From Arthrobacter sp. NicSoilB8 (lineage in GTDB: Bacteria; Actinomycetota; Actinomycetes; Actinomycetales; Micrococcaceae), in the NCBI RefSeq assembly GCF_019977355.1, contig NZ_AP024655.1, positions 1,178,001 through 1,242,000 of the forward strand: 64,000 nucleotides of DNA, written 5' to 3'. Shown here piece by piece: positions 46,481-57,194 of this stretch. The position numbers and the translations under genes are program-made. Below the pieces are notes generated by a model. That model did not search any database. It was not told the origin of the DNA and saw only the letters and a program-made list of their open reading frames with translations. Position 1 is the first letter of the stretch, and every line of letters starts with the position of its first letter.

Positions 46481-46537
46481 CTCGCAGCAGGGGCCGTTTT
46501 GAGCGCTCAAAACGGCCCCTGCTGCGAGCCAGTTGGG
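46472..46537. repeat. 66-bp palindromic element, copy 3
   Basis: The central 16 bases (TTTTGAGCGCTCAAAA) are perfectly symmetric and the arms differ at two positions. It contains the end of the DUF559-type gene (codons for PN and the TAA) and separates it from the convergent MFS gene. Confidence 0.93.
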
Positions 46538-46574
46538 AGAGGGACGCGGGAGGGGGCTCAGGGGGAGGGGAGGG

Positions 46575-47927
46575 CTACTCGAGCCGGCGCTGCTTGGTTT
46601 CAGGGGCGAAGAACGCCATCCACAGCACGGACAGCAGCACGAGCCCGCCGGCCAGGGCGAAGGAGGTCGCCAGGCCCAGCTCCGGCCACAGGAACGCCGC
46701 GAAGACCAGCGGCCCGAACCCGGCGCCGAGCCGCGAGAACGTCGAGGCCCAGCCGAAGCCTGAGCTGCGCAGCTCGGTGGGGTAGAGCTCGGAGACGTAG
46801 GCGTACAGGACCGGGATGGCCACCTGCACCACGAAGCCGAACACGAGCAGCCAGAACACGGCCGCCGTCGGGATGTCCACCACGATCGCCACAATCACCA
46901 GCGTCAGCGCGGACAAGGGGCCGGTGATCGCCAGGATCCACTTGCGGCCCACCCGCTCCACCAGCAGTGCCGCCACCACCACGCCGAGGAGCCCGACGGC
47001 GGCCATGGACGCGGTGGTGAGGAACGCCTTGTACTCCTCGAACCCGGCGCCGATCAGGATCCGCGGCATCCACGTCAGCGAGAGGTAGTAGACCAGCAGG
47101 ATGGAGAAGAAGAGGGCCCACGCCGCCGTCGTGATCTTCCAGTTGAACTGCCAGAGCGCGCGCAACTGCGTCCATGCGCTGCCCGCGGAGAGGCGGGGCG
47201 CGTCCTGCGGGGCGGGCAGGCTGTAGACCCGCGGCTCGGCGCCGGTGGCCTCGACCAGGCCGTCGATCACCTTGGCGGCCTCGTCGCGGCGGCCCTTGCG
47301 GATCAGGAACAGCGGGGATTCCGGGACGCTGCGGCGGATCCAGAACACCAGCAGCGCCGGGAGCACCATGACCAGCATGGTCAGCCGCCAGTCCGCGAAG
47401 GCCGCGACCAGCCCGGCGGAGACGAAACCGCAGAGGGCGGCGCCGATCGGCCACCAGCCGTCCATCGCGGTGAGCACGCGGCCGCGCTGTTTGCGGGGCG
47501 TGAACTCGCCCACCAGCGCATAGTCCACGGGGATGCAGCCGCCCAGGCCGAACCCGGCCAGGAAGCGGAACACGACGAACCACGTGAAATCGGGGGAGAC
47601 CGCGCCGAGCACGGTGAAGATTGAGAAGATCAGCAGGGTCGCGGTGAAGGCCTTCTTGCGCCCGATCGTGTCCGCGATGGTGCCCCAGACAAAGGCGCCC
47701 AGGGCCATGCCGATCAGGTTCGCCGTGCCGATCCAGGCGGCGTCGCCCGGGCTCAGCGACCAGTGCTTGGACAGCAGCGGAATGAGGATGCCGTTGAGGG
47801 TGACGTCCCAGGCATCGAACATGAAGCCCAGGCCGCCGATCAGGAAGATCCGGCCCTGGACCTTCCACCGCCACGGCAGTTCCTGGACCACCTGTTCGCC
47901 GCTGGGCACAGTGGTGTACGTGTTCAT
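46575..47927 (-). CDS. MFS transporter (NiaP/sugar-porter-like)
   Basis: A 450-residue permease with 12 predicted transmembrane helices. The first helix motif GFMFDAWDVTLNGILIPLL, the loop WGTIADTIGRKKAFTATLL and ELYPTELRSSGFGWASTFSRLG after helix 10 are typical of the branch that includes NiaP (niacin) and aromatic-acid transporters. The substrate cannot be fixed. ATG 47927 is chosen because AGGAGG lies 5 bases upstream; an ATG directly before it is too close to that site. Confidence 0.88.
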   Translation of the reverse strand: MNTYTTVPSGEQVVQELPWRWKVQGRIFLIGGLGFMFDAWDVTLNGILIPLLSKHWSLSPGDAAWIGTANLIGMALGAFVWGTIADTIGRKKAFTATLLIFSIFTVLGAVSPDFTWFVVFRFLAGFGLGGCIPVDYALVGEFTPRKQRGRVLTAMDGWWPIGAALCGFVSAGLVAAFADWRLTMLVMVLPALLVFWIRRSVPESPLFLIRKGRRDEAAKVIDGLVEATGAEPRVYSLPAPQDAPRLSAGSAWTQLRALWQFNWKITTAAWALFFSILLVYYLSLTWMPRILIGAGFEEYKAFLTTASMAAVGLLGVVVAALLVERVGRKWILAITGPLSALTLVIVAIVVDIPTAAVFWLLVFGFVVQVAIPVLYAYVSELYPTELRSSGFGWASTFSRLGAGFGPLVFAAFLWPELGLATSFALAGGLVLLSVLWMAFFAPETKQRRLE

Positions 47928-48030
47928 CATCGCCTCCTGGGAAAACTCTACGTGGCCCGGGCGCGGCCGGTGCGTGCTTCACACTCCGGCGCGCGGGCAG
48001 CCCCGTGGAAGGCAGAGGGCCCGGACGCGA

Positions 48031-48036
48031 TAAACT
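48031..48036 (+). promoter_or_regulatory. Candidate purH -10 box
   Basis: TAAACT lies about 50 bases upstream of the purH GTG, giving a short 5' untranslated region with GACGGAG as ribosome binding site. No good -35 is visible. Confidence 0.3.
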
Positions 48037-48087
48037 GGCCGCATCCCCACCACCCGCGGCCCGCCGCGACATAAGACGGAGACTTTT

Positions 48088-49773
48088 GTGAGCTTCACGC
48101 AGCTTGACCGTGTATCCATTGACCGAGTGCCCATCCGCCGGGCACTGATTTCGGTCTACGACAAGACCGGTCTGGAGGAGCTCGCCCGGGGCCTGCACGA
48201 CGCCGGCGTCAAGATCGTCTCCACCGGCTCCACGGCCAAGAAGATCGCCGCCGCGGGCATCCCCGTGCAGGAAGTCGAAGAAGTCACCGGTTCGCCGGAA
48301 ATGCTGGACGGCCGCGTCAAGACCCTGCACCCGCGCGTGCACGGCGGCATCCTCGCCGACCGCCGCGTCCCGGCGCACATGCAGACGCTGGCGGACATGG
48401 AGATCGAGCCGTTCGACCTCGTCGTCGTCAACCTGTACCCGTTCGTGGAGACCGTCAAGTCCGGCGCGGCGCCGGACGACGTCGTCGAGCAGATCGACAT
48501 CGGCGGCCCCGCAATGGTGCGCTCGGCCGCGAAGAACCACGCCGCCGTCGCGATCGTGGTGGACCCGGCGTCCTACGGTTCCGTGGTGGAGGCGGCCGCC
48601 TCGGGCGGCTTTGACCTGAAGACCCGACGCCGGCTCGCCGCCAAGGCATTCGCGCACACCGCGTCCTACGACACCGCCGTGGCCACCTGGACGGCCAGCC
48701 AGTTCCTCGACGAGGACGGCGACGGCGTGATCGACTGGCCCGCCTACGCCGGCCTGGCCCTGGAACGCTCCGAGGTCCTGCGTTACGGCGAAAACCCGCA
48801 CCAGCAGGCCGCGCTGTACGTGGACCGGGCCGCCCCGGCCGGCATCGCCCAGGCCGACCAGCTGCACGGCAAGGCCATGAGCTACAACAACTTTGTCGAC
48901 GCCGACGCCGCCCTGCGCGCCGCATTCGACTTCGCCGAGCCCGCCGTCGCCATCATCAAGCACGCCAACCCGTGCGGCGTGGCTGTGGGGTCCGCCTCCG
49001 CGGCCGACCCGATTGCCGATGCCCACGCCAAGGCACACGCCTGCGATCCCGTGTCCGCGTTCGGCGGCGTCATCGCCTCGAACCGCACGGTCACCGCCGG
49101 CATGGCCCGCACCGTCGCCGGCATCTTCACGGAGGTCGTCATCGCACCGGGCTTCGAGGACGAGGCCGTGGAGATCCTGTCCAAGAAGAAGAACATCCGC
49201 CTCCTGGCCCTGCCCGAGGGATACGGCCGCTACCCGACCGAGTTCCGCCAGGTCTCCGGCGGCATGCTGGTGCAGGCCACGGACAAGGTCGACGCCGAGG
49301 GCGACAACCCCGCCAACTGGACCCTCGCCGCGGGCGAGGCCGCCGATGCCGCCACCCTGGCCGACCTCGCGTTCGCCTGGACCGCCTGCCGCGCCGCCAA
49401 GTCCAACGCCATCCTGCTCGCGGACAACGGTGCCGCCGTCGGCATCGGCATGGGCCAGGTCAACCGGCTCGATTCCTGCAAGCTCGCGGTTGAGCGAGCC
49501 AACACGCTCGGCGTCACTGTGGAGTCCGACGTCGACGCCGCCGGCGGCGCGGCCGGCACCGACGCGTCCGAAGCACCCGAGCGTGCCCGCGGCGCGGTGG
49601 CGGCCTCGGACGCGTTCTTCCCCTTCGCCGACGGCCTGCAGATCCTGATCGACGCCGGCGTGCGTGCCGTGGTCCAGCCCGGCGGCTCCGTCCGCGACGA
49701 GGAAGTCATCGCCGCAGCCAACGCCGCAGGCATCACCATGTACTTCACAGGCGCCCGCCACTTCTTCCACTAG
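48088..49773 (+). CDS. purH: Bifunctional AICAR formyltransferase/IMP cyclohydrolase
   Basis: A 561-residue enzyme for the last two steps to IMP. The N-terminal cyclohydrolase domain has [24 protein letters not shown], the segment [14 protein letters not shown] and [16 protein letters not shown]. The C-terminal formyltransferase domain has [14 protein letters not shown], the catalytic Lys-His in [11 protein letters not shown], and ends [15 protein letters not shown]...TGARHFFH. An insertion rich in Ala/Gly/Glu occurs near residues 490-508. It starts with GTG at 48088, preceded by ACGGAG. I looked for a ZTP riboswitch upstream and saw none. Confidence 0.97.
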   Translation: MSFTQLDRVSIDRVPIRRALISVYDKTGLEELARGLHDAGVKIVSTGSTAKKIAAAGIPVQEVEEVTGSPEMLDGRVKTLHPRVHGGILADRRVPAHMQTLADMEIEPFDLVVVNLYPFVETVKSGAAPDDVVEQIDIGGPAMVRSAAKNHAAVAIVVDPASYGSVVEAAASGGFDLKTRRRLAAKAFAHTASYDTAVATWTASQFLDEDGDGVIDWPAYAGLALERSEVLRYGENPHQQAALYVDRAAPAGIAQADQLHGKAMSYNNFVDADAALRAAFDFAEPAVAIIKHANPCGVAVGSASAADPIADAHAKAHACDPVSAFGGVIASNRTVTAGMARTVAGIFTEVVIAPGFEDEAVEILSKKKNIRLLALPEGYGRYPTEFRQVSGGMLVQATDKVDAEGDNPANWTLAAGEAADAATLADLAFAWTACRAAKSNAILLADNGAAVGIGMGQVNRLDSCKLAVERANTLGVTVESDVDAAGGAAGTDASEAPERARGAVAASDAFFPFADGLQILIDAGVRAVVQPGGSVRDEEVIAAANAAGITMYFTGARHFFH

Positions 49774-49852
49774 GGCTCTTCCACTAGGGCGTTTTACGTC
49801 GGCACGGCCGTTTGCTCGGCGCCTGCCAGACAAGTAGCCGCACGAACGATCA

Positions 49853-49905
49853 GCACAAAGAATGGACATGCCCTCCCACCCCGAGGACATGTCCATTTTT
49901 TGTGC
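49853..49905 (+). terminator. Hairpin after purH, first member of the repeat cluster
   Basis: An 18-bp inverted repeat with one mismatch (GCACAAAGAATGGACATG with CATGTCCATTTTTTGTGC) and a 17-base loop. The T-rich right arm makes a plausible terminator. The same arm sequence recurs many times in the following 600 bases. Confidence 0.7.
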
Positions 49906-49943
49906 GACGTGTTGGGCAAGCGGCGGTGAACTAGTCCCTAAAG

Positions 49944-50459
49944 GGACATGCTCATTCTTCCCGCGGAGCAGGCTCATTTTTCGTGGCCAGGAGTGGGCAT
50001 ATGCGGAATATGTCCAGGCCTTGACCTGCGCGGAGGGCATGTTCGGTGAGCTCGGGCGCATGCGCAGGCTTTTGAGTCCAGCTGCAAGGACATGCTCAAT
50101 GTTTGTGACAGCAGCGGGCTGGCGCCAGGTGGGGGAGCAGTTCCTTCTTGGCGGGGACGTGCTCATTCTCTGTGGGCCGCGGTGGGCTGACGGCCAAGTC
50201 CGGGGGAGATGCTCGTTCTTTGCGCAGGGCTGGGCTGGTGGTCATGTCGTCCTGGGGGCATGCTCATTCTTTGTGGGCCGCGGTAGGCCGGCGGTCAAGT
50301 CCCCGGGGGAGATGCTCATTCTTAGTGCCAAGGGTTGGGCTGACGGCCCAGTCCGGGGAGATGCTCATTCTTCCCGCGGAACATGCTCATTTTTCGTGGC
50401 TAGGAGTGGGCATATGGGGAATATGTCCATGCCCTGACCTGCGCGGAGGACATGTCCAG
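49944..50459. repeat. Cluster of degenerate ~51-bp and ~100-bp repeats
   Basis: The motif ATGCTCATTCTTTGTG and close variants occur about ten times. Five occurrences at 50160, 50210, 50261, 50313 and 50362 are spaced 50, 51, 52 and 49 bases apart, forming a tandem array. A longer block of about 100 bases at 49944-50047 returns at 50356-50459 with roughly 90% identity; it includes TCATTTTTCGTGGC, GGAGTGGGCATATG and GACCTGCGCGGAGG. A 191-codon frame covers the region, but its codons follow the repeats and show no known protein, so I do not call it a gene. The 240 bases after the cluster hold only a 16-base direct repeat (ACAGCCGGGGGCAGAG at 50614 and 50659). Confidence 0.85.
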
Positions 50460-50698
50460 GGGTGGGGCGCCGCCGTGGCGCCTTAAGCACCAACGCGGGG
50501 CCACCGCGGACCTTCCCCTCTGCTGGAGACGGGCCGAAAGTGACCCCACGCTGGGGTACCTGATGCCTGGGATAGACGAAGCTGCAGTTGATGCGGCTGG
50601 AGTGCTGCAGTACACAGCCGGGGGCAGAGAAATCCGGGCTGCGCACACCGGAAGTAAACAGCCGGGGGCAGAGTAAGCCGGGACAAGCTCGAAAACCG

Positions 50699-50734
50699 TC
50701 CGCACGAGCCTGAGGTCAGCCAGGCTCGTGCGGA
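50699..50734 (-). terminator. Terminator of the secreted protease gene
   Basis: A perfect 14-bp stem (TCCGCACGAGCCTG with CAGGCTCGTGCGGA) and an 8-base loop end 6 bases beyond the stop of the minus-strand protease gene. Confidence 0.8.
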
Positions 50735-50739
50735 TCGGG

Positions 50740-51756
50740 CTAGGAAGCGGCCGCGGTGGTGTAGGCCTGCTGGATGACGCTGCCCCAGTACGGGCCGTAC
50801 ATCTTGGTGGAGTTGCTGCCGTAACCGTAGCTGTTGATGGAGTTCTGGTAGCCGGAAGAGCTGGTGCCGATGAACCACGGACCGCCCGAGGAGCCGCCGG
50901 TCATGTTGCAGGGGATCCCCTGGGTGTTGAACTGCGGGTTGTAGGGATCGTTGGTGGCGGTGCCGGAGCAGCTCTTGAGGGATTCCCCGTTGAAGGGCGC
51001 GGCGGCGGGGTAGCCGAAGGACTTGTAGCTCAGGCCGCGGGCGGCGTTGAACTGCAGCCCGGACCCGCCCACCACATCGCTCAGGTACTGGCCGTTGAGC
51101 GTGGACATCACGGCGAAGCCGGTGTCGTAGGTCATGTCGCCAGAGGAGCTCCACTGGGTGGGGGCGTAGAGGGCCTTGGCCGTCCACTTGCCGTACGGGG
51201 CGGCGCCGTTGAGGTACGCCGGGACGAACGTGAACTTGGTGGCGAAGGCGCCCGGGCCCTCATTGACGCAGTGCCCGGCCGTGGAGACGGTGCTCTTGTT
51301 GCCGGAGGAGACCGAGTTGCCGGAGCACACGTAATTGGTCCCGCCAAGGGTGAAGAACACCTTGCCGATGTGCGGGACAGGGGACTCGCTCGCGTTGGTC
51401 TTGGTCTGCAAAGTCTGCGACTGCTGCGCCTTCGACTGAAGGCTCGGAGCCGCCGCCTCGACCATGCTCGGGGCGGCACCCTCCAGCGGTGCCGCCGCGG
51501 ACTTGGCGGAGGTGGCGTTGCGCTTCAGGGCCCTGTCCGCCAGGACGTCACCGGGAACGGCGTTGCGCATGCGCTCGGCGGTCCAGTAGTCAGCCGTGCC
51601 CGTCTCCGTGACGGTATGGCTGGAGACATCGGAGGCGGATGCCGGCGCCTTGGCCGGCGCGGGGGAGGCAGCGGCCGCCCCCGCGGCACTCAGGGCCAGC
51701 AGGGCGGCGGCCGAAAAAGTCAGCAGGCTGGTGGCCAGAGTCTTGGGTGTTCTCAT
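50740..51756 (-). CDS. Secreted trypsin-like serine protease
   Basis: A 338-residue exported protein. The signal peptide (MRTPKTLATSLLTFSAAALLALSA) is followed by a propeptide-like stretch to about residue 125, rich in Ala, Ser and Gln. The catalytic His is in STAGHC, Asp in the TYDTGFAV segment and Ser in GGSSGGPW; paired Cys residues are present (CSGN.../GHC and KSCS/IPC). This fits the S1/V8-like secreted proteases of actinobacteria; specificity is unknown. ATG 51756 has AGGA 5 bases upstream. A TTGACA on the minus strand at 51850-51855 may be its -35. Confidence 0.88.
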   Translation of the reverse strand: MRTPKTLATSLLTFSAAALLALSAAGAAAASPAPAKAPASASDVSSHTVTETGTADYWTAERMRNAVPGDVLADRALKRNATSAKSAAAPLEGAAPSMVEAAAPSLQSKAQQSQTLQTKTNASESPVPHIGKVFFTLGGTNYVCSGNSVSSGNKSTVSTAGHCVNEGPGAFATKFTFVPAYLNGAAPYGKWTAKALYAPTQWSSSGDMTYDTGFAVMSTLNGQYLSDVVGGSGLQFNAARGLSYKSFGYPAAAPFNGESLKSCSGTATNDPYNPQFNTQGIPCNMTGGSSGGPWFIGTSSSGYQNSINSYGYGSNSTKMYGPYWGSVIQQAYTTAAAS

Positions 51757-51949
51757 GGTGTCCTAACCGATGGAAAGCGAGGCGGCCGCCCGTGGCGGCC
51801 GCAGGATGGGAACGAAACTACGGCAGTTTGACTAATCTGTAAAGTCATTTGTCAATTCTTGTTATGCCGCGCCGGGGTGTCATGCACCCGCCCGCGCACG
51901 ACGCCGGTAGGCGCCAACGGGGGCACCTCGGGTAAGTTAGGGGTGTTGA

Positions 51950-54223
<2,274 letters not shown>

Positions 54224-54244
54224 CCCTCCGCCGCATCATTAAGG

Positions 54245-54292
54245 CAGCACCGCAGCACCGCAGCACCGCAGCACCGCAGCACCGCAGCACCG
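54245..54292. repeat. 8-bp tandem repeat, six perfect copies
   Basis: CAGCACCG is repeated six times without error, directly after icd and before its terminator hairpin. Short perfect repeats of this kind change length by polymerase slippage. Confidence 0.95.
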
Positions 54293-54311
54293 CGGCAGCA
54301 GTAGCGGTCAC

Positions 54312-54353
54312 GCAGAACGCCCCGCCTCCCGGAAGGGAAGCGGGGCGTTCTGC
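54312..54353. terminator. Hairpin between icd and a convergent gene
   Basis: A perfect 14-bp stem (GCAGAACGCCCCGC with GCGGGGCGTTCTGC) and a 14-base loop. It can stop transcription from both sides. Confidence 0.85.
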
Positions 54354-54419
54354 TGCCCGTCCGGAAAGGCAAACCACGCGCCGGATCAGTGCAATCGCAG
54401 GGTCAGTGCAATCGCCGGG

Positions 54420-55001
54420 TCAGCGCTGCTGGTCCTGGCCGAACGGCGGCCGGGGGGCAATATCGGGATCGGCGTCCACGCGCTGGAAGGCGGGCTCCCC
54501 GAAGCCCACTTCCTCCTGGAGCGGCACGGCGGTGGCGGCGCCCGGCGCGACGCCGTCCACGCGTCCGCGCCAGCCGCCGGTCTCGGCGCCGCGCTCTTCG
54601 ATAAACTGCTTGAATCTCTTCAGATCGGCCGCAACCTGACGGGAATCAAGGCCGATGGCCGCGCCGAGCTTTTCTGTGGCCGAGTCCGGCTCCCAGGTCA
54701 GCTCGACGTTTACATTCGTTCCGACGTCGCCGAGGTCCTCGAACCAGACCGTACCGGCGTTCCGTGGTTCGTCAAGGCTTTCCCACGACACACGCTGGTC
54801 CGGCTCCTGCGTGGTGATCCGCGCGTCGTATTCGCGCCGGACCCCACCGATGCTGGTCTTGAAATGGACAGTGGTGTCGTCCAGCTGACTGACGGATTCC
54901 ACACCGCTCATGAAGAGCGGAAATTCCTCGAACTGCGTCCACTGGTTGTAGGCCTGGCTCAGCGGAACATTGACTTCGATGGATTCCTGAACAGTTGCCA
55001 T
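54420..55001 (-). CDS. SRPBCC family protein (cyclase/dehydrase-like)
   Basis: A 193-residue protein. MATVQESIEVNVPLSQAYNQWTQFEEFPLFMSGVESV is the typical start of the polyketide cyclase/dehydrase SRPBCC domain, followed by strands and the C-terminal helix VAADLKRFKQFIEER. The remaining 55 residues are disordered, rich in Gly, Ala and Pro. These small proteins are common in actinobacteria and are often associated with stress. The ligand is unknown. ATG 55001 has AAGGAG 10 bases upstream. Confidence 0.85.
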   Translation of the reverse strand: MATVQESIEVNVPLSQAYNQWTQFEEFPLFMSGVESVSQLDDTTVHFKTSIGGVRREYDARITTQEPDQRVSWESLDEPRNAGTVWFEDLGDVGTNVNVELTWEPDSATEKLGAAIGLDSRQVAADLKRFKQFIEERGAETGGWRGRVDGVAPGAATAVPLQEEVGFGEPAFQRVDADPDIAPRPPFGQDQQR

Positions 55002-55129
55002 GCAGGCGTCACTCCTTCGATTGGCGGACGGCAGTCCGCAATTCTTGTCGTTGACCGGCACTACGCCGTTCCTCCACGCTAGCGGGCTTCAGCCGAAATA
55101 GTAAGCAGGCTGACGAAGACGACGGCGGA

Positions 55130-55654
55130 TCAGCCCTTCCCCTTTTCCTTCCCCTTGGCCTTGCCGCCGTTCGCCGGGGCGGGGGCCGGAACGACGGGGG
55201 CGGGGGCTGCTGGTGCTTGCGCGGCGGCAGCTGCCGCAGCCGCCTGCGCCGCGGCCGCTTGTTCTGCCGCGGCCGCTTGTTCTGCCGCGGCGCGTTCGGC
55301 GGCCGCCTGCTGCGCGGCAAGGTCCGCCCGGACGGCGTCGATCGCTGACTTGATGCTCTGGTGGCGTTTAAAGGAAACGTCGCCGCTGGAGGCGGCGGCA
55401 TCCAGCCGGGTCAGGAGCCGGTCAAGGAGCTTCAGGGAGCCGGCGGGGTCGTTGGCTGCCGCGGCCTGGCTGACCGACAGGACCTCGGATTGCAGCTGCT
55501 TGGCGGCGTCGCGGTCCAACTCGGGGGCGGGGGCGCCGCAGCCTGCCAGCGCCCCGGCCAGCAGCATTCCCGCCAGGAGTGCCGCGGGGGTCCGGGAGCC
55601 GGGGCCGCCGCGGTCCCGGCGGGTGGTTGGGCGGGTGATTAAACGTCGGCTCAT
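55130..55654 (-). CDS. Lipoprotein coupled to a Ser/Thr kinase gene
   Basis: A 174-residue exported protein. The twin-Arg/basic start leads into a hydrophobic core and the lipobox LAGCGAPAP. The mature part has a predicted helical region (LDRDAAKQLQSEVLSVSQAA... LDRLLTRLDAAA) and then a long Ala/Gln/Glu helix, a Pro/Ala linker, and a Lys/Gly-rich end (GGKAKGKEKGKG). A charged, extended C-terminus could reach the cell wall. The ATG overlaps the kinase stop by 4 bases, so the two are made together; a sensor or partner role for the kinase is inferred. Confidence 0.82.
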   Translation of the reverse strand: MSRRLITRPTTRRDRGGPGSRTPAALLAGMLLAGALAGCGAPAPELDRDAAKQLQSEVLSVSQAAAANDPAGSLKLLDRLLTRLDAAASSGDVSFKRHQSIKSAIDAVRADLAAQQAAAERAAAEQAAAAEQAAAAQAAAAAAAAQAPAAPAPVVPAPAPANGGKAKGKEKGKG

Positions 55655-56946
55655 GGCTCCACGCTCTTCTGGAGGTCTTTCAGGTGGTCGCCGAGCGGAC
55701 CTGTGACGGCGGGATAGGGGACGACGTCGGGAGCGTCCGGAGTGGAGAGCGTGAGCCCGACCGCCGCCCCCACGGCGAGGACAGCCACCGCGGCCAACGC
55801 CACAGCCAGGCGTGTGCGGAGCCGGGCCCGGGCGAACCAGGCGGCTGCGGAAGGAAAGCGGGAAAAGCGGGAAAAGCGGAGAAGGCCGGAAGAACGGGAA
55901 AAGCGGGGAAAGCGAGAAGAGGGGGACGAGGGGGAAACGGAGGGGCGGCGGCGTGGCCTCCGCGGCAGAGCCTGGGGATCCGGCAGGTTCAGCGGGCGTG
56001 TCTCTGCGGCGAGCCCGTGCCCGGGCGGCCGGCGGGGCCTCGACGGCGGGGTCGGCAGCACACGGGTGGGCGCCTCTTTGACGGGGCCCGGCAAGGACCC
56101 GGGGGAAACGAGGGCAAAGCGCAAGGCTGCCTCGAGCTCGCCAGCCGAGGGGCGGTCCAGCGGATCGAGGGCAGTCATGGCACGGATGAGCCGGGCCCAC
56201 TCGGCCGGGACTGCGTCCGGAATTGCGGGGGCGCGGTGCAGCCGCGCGACGGCGGATTCGACGGCGCTGCCCGGATACTCCACGTCGCCTTTGAGGCATT
56301 CGAGCAGAACCAGTCCCAGGGAATAGATGTCGCTCGCCGGCCCGAGATCGGCGCCGCGGGCCTGTTCCGGACTGAGATAGGCGGCTGTTCCGACCATGGT
56401 TCCCGTGGCCGTAAGCCGGGTCCCGTCGATCAGGCGGGCGATGCCGAAGTCTGTGAGCTTGGGTCGAAGCGGCTCTCCCGGCCGGACCGGCACCAGGAGG
56501 ATGTTGGCCGGTTTGATGTCCCGGTGGACGATGCCGAGGGTGTGGATGTAGGCGAGGGCGTCGGCGATCCCGGCACCGACCACGGCCAACTCGTCCAGCG
56601 GCAGCGGACTGTGGCGGATCCGGGTCCGCAGGTCCTGGCCGTCCACGAGCTCCATGGTCAGGAAGGGCCGGGGCTCGTCGGGAATCCGGGTGTCCGTCCC
56701 GGCGTCGAACAATGTCACCAGGCTTGGATGGTTGAGGGTAGCCAGGAGTTCGATCTCGGCCTCCTGGCGGCGAAGCTCGTCCGGATCGGCCGACTGAGGT
56801 GCGAAGAGTTTCAGGGCCACGTCCCGGCCCAGGTTCAGGTCCTTGGCGGTGTAGACCGAGGCCATGCCGCCCCGGCCGATCACGTCCCCCAGCTGATAGC
56901 GGCCGCCTAAAGGCTCCGCCGCGACGCTGTTGGCCGAACTGTCCAC
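55651..56946 (-). CDS. Transmembrane Ser/Thr protein kinase
   Basis: A 431-residue PknB-type kinase. Gly-rich loop GRGGMAS (24-30), Lys46 in VALKLF, HRDIKPAN with the catalytic Asp143, DFG at 166-168, and the activation loop GTMVGTAAYLSPEQARG are all present, so it should be active. A basic juxtamembrane region of Arg/Phe/Ser repeats (RFSRFSRF) follows at about 335-370, then one transmembrane helix (LAVALAAVAVLAVGAAVGLTL) and only about 30 outer residues. PASTA repeats are missing. GTG start 56946 with GGGGA 5 bases upstream. The coupled lipoprotein may supply the missing extracellular sensor. Confidence 0.92.
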   Translation of the reverse strand: MDSSANSVAAEPLGGRYQLGDVIGRGGMASVYTAKDLNLGRDVALKLFAPQSADPDELRRQEAEIELLATLNHPSLVTLFDAGTDTRIPDEPRPFLTMELVDGQDLRTRIRHSPLPLDELAVVGAGIADALAYIHTLGIVHRDIKPANILLVPVRPGEPLRPKLTDFGIARLIDGTRLTATGTMVGTAAYLSPEQARGADLGPASDIYSLGLVLLECLKGDVEYPGSAVESAVARLHRAPAIPDAVPAEWARLIRAMTALDPLDRPSAGELEAALRFALVSPGSLPGPVKEAPTRVLPTPPSRPRRPPGHGLAAETRPLNLPDPQALPRRPRRRPSVSPSSPSSRFPRFSRSSGLLRFSRFSRFPSAAAWFARARLRTRLAVALAAVAVLAVGAAVGLTLSTPDAPDVVPYPAVTGPLGDHLKDLQKSVEP

Positions 56947-57194
56947 GATGTCCCCGTACCTTCCCTATGCACCCCGACGGCGCTCCTAAAGAATAATACG
57001 GGGCCGGGTATACGCCTCCTTACCGCGCCGCTTGGGTCCGATCGGGCCGCAGCACGCGACGGCCCTCATTGCTTGACCTGTTGCTCATCCGCGGAAGCCC
57101 TGCCGCCGGAGCCAGTAATGGCCGTTCGGTCCCCCAGCGGACCCAACGACCTCGCTCCGGCGGTTACAGGACTTCGGCGGGAGCGGTGAGTGCG

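Noticed and set aside
47931..48087. ZTP riboswitch upstream of purH
   Set aside because: The leader after the candidate promoter is about 45 bases and lacks the conserved core I would expect.
46600..50166. Minus-strand frame of 1188 codons over the MFS gene, purH and the repeat cluster
   Set aside because: It is antisense to purH and overlaps the MFS gene in another frame; no recognisable domain.
49862..50437. 191-codon plus-strand frame inside the repeat cluster
   Set aside because: Its repeated GTCSFF-like words simply follow the DNA repeats. No domain and poor composition, so it is treated as noncoding.
49944..50460. Repeat cluster as a CRISPR array
   Set aside because: Units are degenerate, the conserved part is short and the intervals are themselves similar to each other, so there are no unique spacers; no cas genes are in the window.
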